From Eubacterium sp. (GTDB taxonomy: Bacteria; Bacillota; Clostridia; Oscillospirales; Acutalibacteraceae): a stretch of 7,872 nt of DNA. The position numbers were made by a program, and so were the translations under genes. Shown here piece after piece: positions 5,346 through 7,872 of the stretch (position 1 is the first letter of the stretch; each line of letters begins with the position of its first letter). The notes beneath the pieces are model-generated. The model had not been told where the DNA came from and searched no databases. It worked only from the letters and a program-made list of their open reading frames with translations. The stretch is taken from contig JAIDJS010000164.1 in the NCBI GenBank assembly GCA_029052085.1, positions 1 through 7,872 on the forward strand. Direction: 5' to 3'.

Positions 5346-7872
5346 TTAGTTGCCGTAATATGCTCTGAGATACATATCCTTCATTTCGCTCATAAGAGGA
5401 AGTCTTGGGTTAGCACCAGTGCACTGGTCGTCAAATGCCTGCTCAACCATATCATCAAGATTATCAAGGAAGTACTGTTCATCTACGCCGTAATCCTTAA
5501 TGCACTTTTTAATACCGCAGTATTCTTTAAGCTCATCAACCTTTTTAATAAGACCCTGAAGCTTATCTTCATCGGTTTTGCCCTTAACACCGAGCGCATC
5601 GGCAACCTGAGCATAGCGAGCAAGTGTGTGCGGATGATCATACTGGCTGAATGTACCCATTTTGGTAGGAACCTCTGCTGCGTTGAATTCAAGAACATAA
5701 TCTATCATAAGTGCGTTTGCAACACCATGCGGAAGATGGTGGAAAGCGCCAAGCTTATGCGCCATTGAGTGGCAGATACCAAGGAATGCGTTAGCAAATG
5801 CCATACCTGCCATAGTTGCAGCGTTAGCCATTTTCTCTCTTGCAATCGGGTCATTAGGACCATTGTCGTATGCTCTTGGAAGATACTCAAAAATATTCTT
5901 AAGTGCTTCAATAGCAAGGCCGTCTGTATATTCTGTTGCCATCATGGAAGCATAAGCCTCAAGTGCATGCGTAACAGCGTCAATACCTGAAGCAGATGTA
6001 AGACCCTTAGGTGCATTCATATGGAAATCAGCATCAACAATTGCCATATTAGGAAGAAGCTCATAGTCTGCAAGAGGATATTTTGTTCCGGTTTTTTCAT
6101 CAGTGATAACAGCAAAAGGTGTAACCTCTGAACCGGTACCTGCTGATGTCGGAATAGCAATGAAGTATGCTTTTTCTCCCATTTTAGGGAATGTGTAAAC
6201 TCTTTTGCGGATATCCATAAATCTCATTGCAAGATCAAAGAAATCTACTTCCGGATGTTCATAAAGAACCCACATAATCTTAGCAGCATCCATTGCAGAA
6301 CCGCCGCCTAATGCGATGATGCAGTCCGGCTGGAAGGCGTTAATCTGAGCAGAGCCCTCTTTAGCGCAGGCAAGTGTCGGATCCGGAGCAACATTAAAGA
6401 ATGTTGAATGTATGATTCCCATGGAATCAAGCTTATCTGTAATTGCTTTTGTATAGCCGTTGTTGTAAAGGAATGAGTCTGTAACGATGAATACCTTTTT
6501 CTTATTCATAACTGTTCCAAGCTCATCAAGAGCAACAGGAAGACAGCCTTTTTTAATATAAACCTTTTCAGGTGCTCTGAACCAAAGCATATTTTCCCTT
6601 CTTTCTGCAACAGTTTTGATGTTAAGCAGGTGTTTTACACCTACATTTTCTGATACGGAGTTGCCGCCCCAAGAGCCGCAGCCAAGGGTAAGTGACGGTG
6701 CAAGATCAAAGTTGTAAAGATCACCGATACCGCCGAATGAAGAAGGTGTATTAACAAGAATACGGCAGGTTTTCATACGGGCAGCAAACTCATCTATCTT
6801 AGCTCTTTTGGTTGTTTCATTAAGATATACGGATGAAGTATGGCCATAGCCGCCGTCAGCTATAAGCTGTTCAGCCTTAGCAAGAGCATCGCTGAAATCC
6901 TCGCTCTTGTACATAGCAAGAACAGGGGAAAGCTTTTCGTGTGCAAATTCCTCGCTGATGTCTACTGATTCAACCTCACCGATAAGGATTTTAGTTTCTT
7001 CAGGAACCTCAACACCTGCAAGTGCAGCAATTGTTACCGGCTTCTGACCAACGATTTTTGCATTAAGAGCGCCATTGATAATAATGGTTTTACGAACCTT
7101 TTCAATTTCATCGCCTTTAAGGAAATAGCATCCTCTGTCTTCAAATTCCTTGCGTACTGCTTTGTAAACCTTTTTATCTACAATACAGGATTGCTCTGAA
7201 GCACAAATCATACCATTATCAAATGTTTTTGAATGGATGATTGAGTTAACAGCCTTGATAATGTCTGCGCTTTCATCAATGATAGCAGGGGTGTTTCCTG
7301 CGCCAACACCAAGAGCAGGTTTGCCGCTTGAATAAGCAGCCTTAACCATTCCCGGACCGCCTGTTGCAAGAATGATATCTGCTTCCTTCATAACAAGGTT
7401 TGTCATATCAAGTGACGGAGCATCAATCCATGAAATGATGCCCTCCGGAGCACCTGCTTCAACAGCAGCGTCAAGAACGATTTTAGCTGCAGCAGCAGTT
7501 GAGTTCTTTGCTCTTGGATGCGGGGAAATGATAATACCGTTTCTTGTTTTAAGAGCAAGAAGGGTTTTAAAGATTGCTGTTGATGTAGGGTTAGTTGTTG
7601 GAATAACAGCAGCAATAACACCGATAGGATCAGCAATTCGCATTGTTCCGAATGCTTTGTTTTCTTCAATAACACCACAGGTTTTTGTGTTTTTATACTT
7701 ATTATAAATGTACTCAGCGGCATAGTGATTTTTTATAATCTTGTCTTCAACAATTCCCATGCCGGTTTCTTCAACTGCCATTTTTGCAAGCGGAATTCTT
7801 GCCATATTAGCAGCTTTTGCAGCAGCAAGGAAAATTTTATCAACCTGCTCCCTGTCTCTGATGCACATCTGC
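5346..7872 (-). CDS. adhE: Bifunctional acetaldehyde-CoA/alcohol dehydrogenase AdhE, 5' partial
   Basis: AdhE reduces acetyl-CoA to acetaldehyde and then to ethanol with two NADH; it is cytoplasmic and in known members assembles into spirosome filaments. Residue numbers count from the first ATG at 7868. The N-terminal aldehyde dehydrogenase half (about 7-425) has the catalytic Cys222 in DNGMICASEQS and the motif ILATGGPGMVKAAYSSGKPA. The C-terminal iron-dependent alcohol dehydrogenase half (about 437-840) has the nucleotide-binding GGGSAMDAAK at 521-530. Its metal ligands D630, H634, H700 and H714 have the same spacing as E. coli D653, H657, H723 and H737. The C-terminus is complete, with DDQCTGANPR and a TAA stop. 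The gene is cut at the window edge: family alignment (recalled E. coli sequence, TQEQVDKIF) shows that roughly the first 22-28 native residues are missing. The initial MCIRDR does not fit the family and is probably adapter-derived, so the ATG at 7868 should not be taken as the start. No convincing terminator follows the stop. Confidence 0.96.
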   Translation of the reverse strand, partial: QMCIRDREQVDKIFLAAAKAANMARIPLAKMAVEETGMGIVEDKIIKNHYAAEYIYNKYKNTKTCGVIEENKAFGTMRIADPIGVIAAVIPTTNPTSTAIFKTLLALKTRNGIIISPHPRAKNSTAAAAKIVLDAAVEAGAPEGIISWIDAPSLDMTNLVMKEADIILATGGPGMVKAAYSSGKPALGVGAGNTPAIIDESADIIKAVNSIIHSKTFDNGMICASEQSCIVDKKVYKAVRKEFEDRGCYFLKGDEIEKVRKTIIINGALNAKIVGQKPVTIAALAGVEVPEETKILIGEVESVDISEEFAHEKLSPVLAMYKSEDFSDALAKAEQLIADGGYGHTSSVYLNETTKRAKIDEFAARMKTCRILVNTPSSFGGIGDLYNFDLAPSLTLGCGSWGGNSVSENVGVKHLLNIKTVAERRENMLWFRAPEKVYIKKGCLPVALDELGTVMNKKKVFIVTDSFLYNNGYTKAITDKLDSMGIIHSTFFNVAPDPTLACAKEGSAQINAFQPDCIIALGGGSAMDAAKIMWVLYEHPEVDFFDLAMRFMDIRKRVYTFPKMGEKAYFIAIPTSAGTGSEVTPFAVITDEKTGTKYPLADYELLPNMAIVDADFHMNAPKGLTSASGIDAVTHALEAYASMMATEYTDGLAIEALKNIFEYLPRAYDNGPNDPIAREKMANAATMAGMAFANAFLGICHSMAHKLGAFHHLPHGVANALMIDYVLEFNAAEVPTKMGTFSQYDHPHTLARYAQVADALGVKGKTDEDKLQGLIKKVDELKEYCGIKKCIKDYGVDEQYFLDNLDDMVEQAFDDQCTGANPRLPLMSEMKDMYLRAYYGN
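7852..7872. other. Probable sequencing-adapter (Tn5 mosaic end-like) remnant at contig edge
   Basis: The bases at 7852-7870, ctgtctctgatgcacatct, match the 19-base Nextera/Tn5 mosaic end CTGTCTCTTATACACATCT at 17 of 19 positions, differing at the 9th and 12th. Read on the minus strand they encode MCIRDR, a peptide known to arise from untrimmed mosaic-end sequence in metagenomic assemblies. AdhE homology begins immediately after it, at the EQVDKIF residues, and these bases replace the conserved N-terminal residues. The two mismatches, and the last two bases (gc) not continuing into a standard Nextera adapter, leave some doubt. Confidence 0.65.

Noticed and set aside
7372..7707. 111-codon plus-strand open frame opposite adhE.
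   Set aside because: It lies wholly antisense to strongly conserved aldehyde dehydrogenase sequence, has no recognisable domain, and is explained by the codon use of the real gene.
1..7872. CRISPR arrays, tRNA/rRNA genes, insertion sequences, attachment sites or riboswitches.
   Set aside because: I see no regularly spaced repeats, tRNA- or rRNA-like sequence, transposase or integrase motifs, terminal repeats or long structured leaders; coding genes fill nearly all the window and the longest gap is 144 bases.

Overview
All supported genes lie on the minus strand, so transcription runs from high to low coordinates. The DNA is AT-rich and genes are tightly packed, with good AGGAGG-type ribosome binding sites. 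Together with AdhE and a radical-type 2-hydroxyacyl-CoA dehydratase family operon, this points to an anaerobic fermentative Firmicute of the class Clostridia, probably a gut or rumen bacterium. That placement is inferred from gene content and style; no taxonomic marker is present. The high-coordinate edge looks like a sequencing-adapter remnant, so this is probably one end of a metagenomic contig.

Layout in transcription order: (1) 7872-5346, adhE, the bifunctional acetaldehyde-CoA/alcohol dehydrogenase, lacking its true N-terminus. (2) 5290-4550, a small aminoglycoside-phosphotransferase/choline-kinase-fold protein, with its own sigma-A-like promoter upstream and a strong hairpin-plus-T terminator downstream. 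(3) A 144-base gap holding that terminator and a second sigma-A-like promoter. (4) A compact operon: a CooC-like P-loop ATPase (4405-3644), a smaller HgdA/HgdB-family subunit (3644-2448), a larger HgdA/HgdB-family subunit (2446-905), an HgdC-type ATP-dependent activator (882-91), and the first 30 codons of a small membrane protein (90-1) running off the window. The junctions are a TGATG overlap, a 1-base gap, a 22-base gap and a directly abutting TAAATG, which indicates one transcript with translational coupling.

How the genes may work together: AdhE reoxidises NADH by making ethanol from acetyl-CoA. In the operon, the HgdC-like protein would use ATP hydrolysis to fire low-potential electrons into an iron-sulfur heterodimer formed by the two HgdA/HgdB-like subunits. 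The unusual member is the leading CooC-like ATPase, which keeps the CxC metal-binding motif of CO dehydrogenase nickel-insertion proteins. No CODH, CoA-transferase, hydroxyacid dehydrogenase or electron-transfer flavoprotein lies in the window, so the substrate is unknown. The combination of metal-insertion-type ATPase, two-subunit dehydratase/reductase-like enzyme, archerase-type activator and membrane peptide is the best candidate here for an undescribed system.
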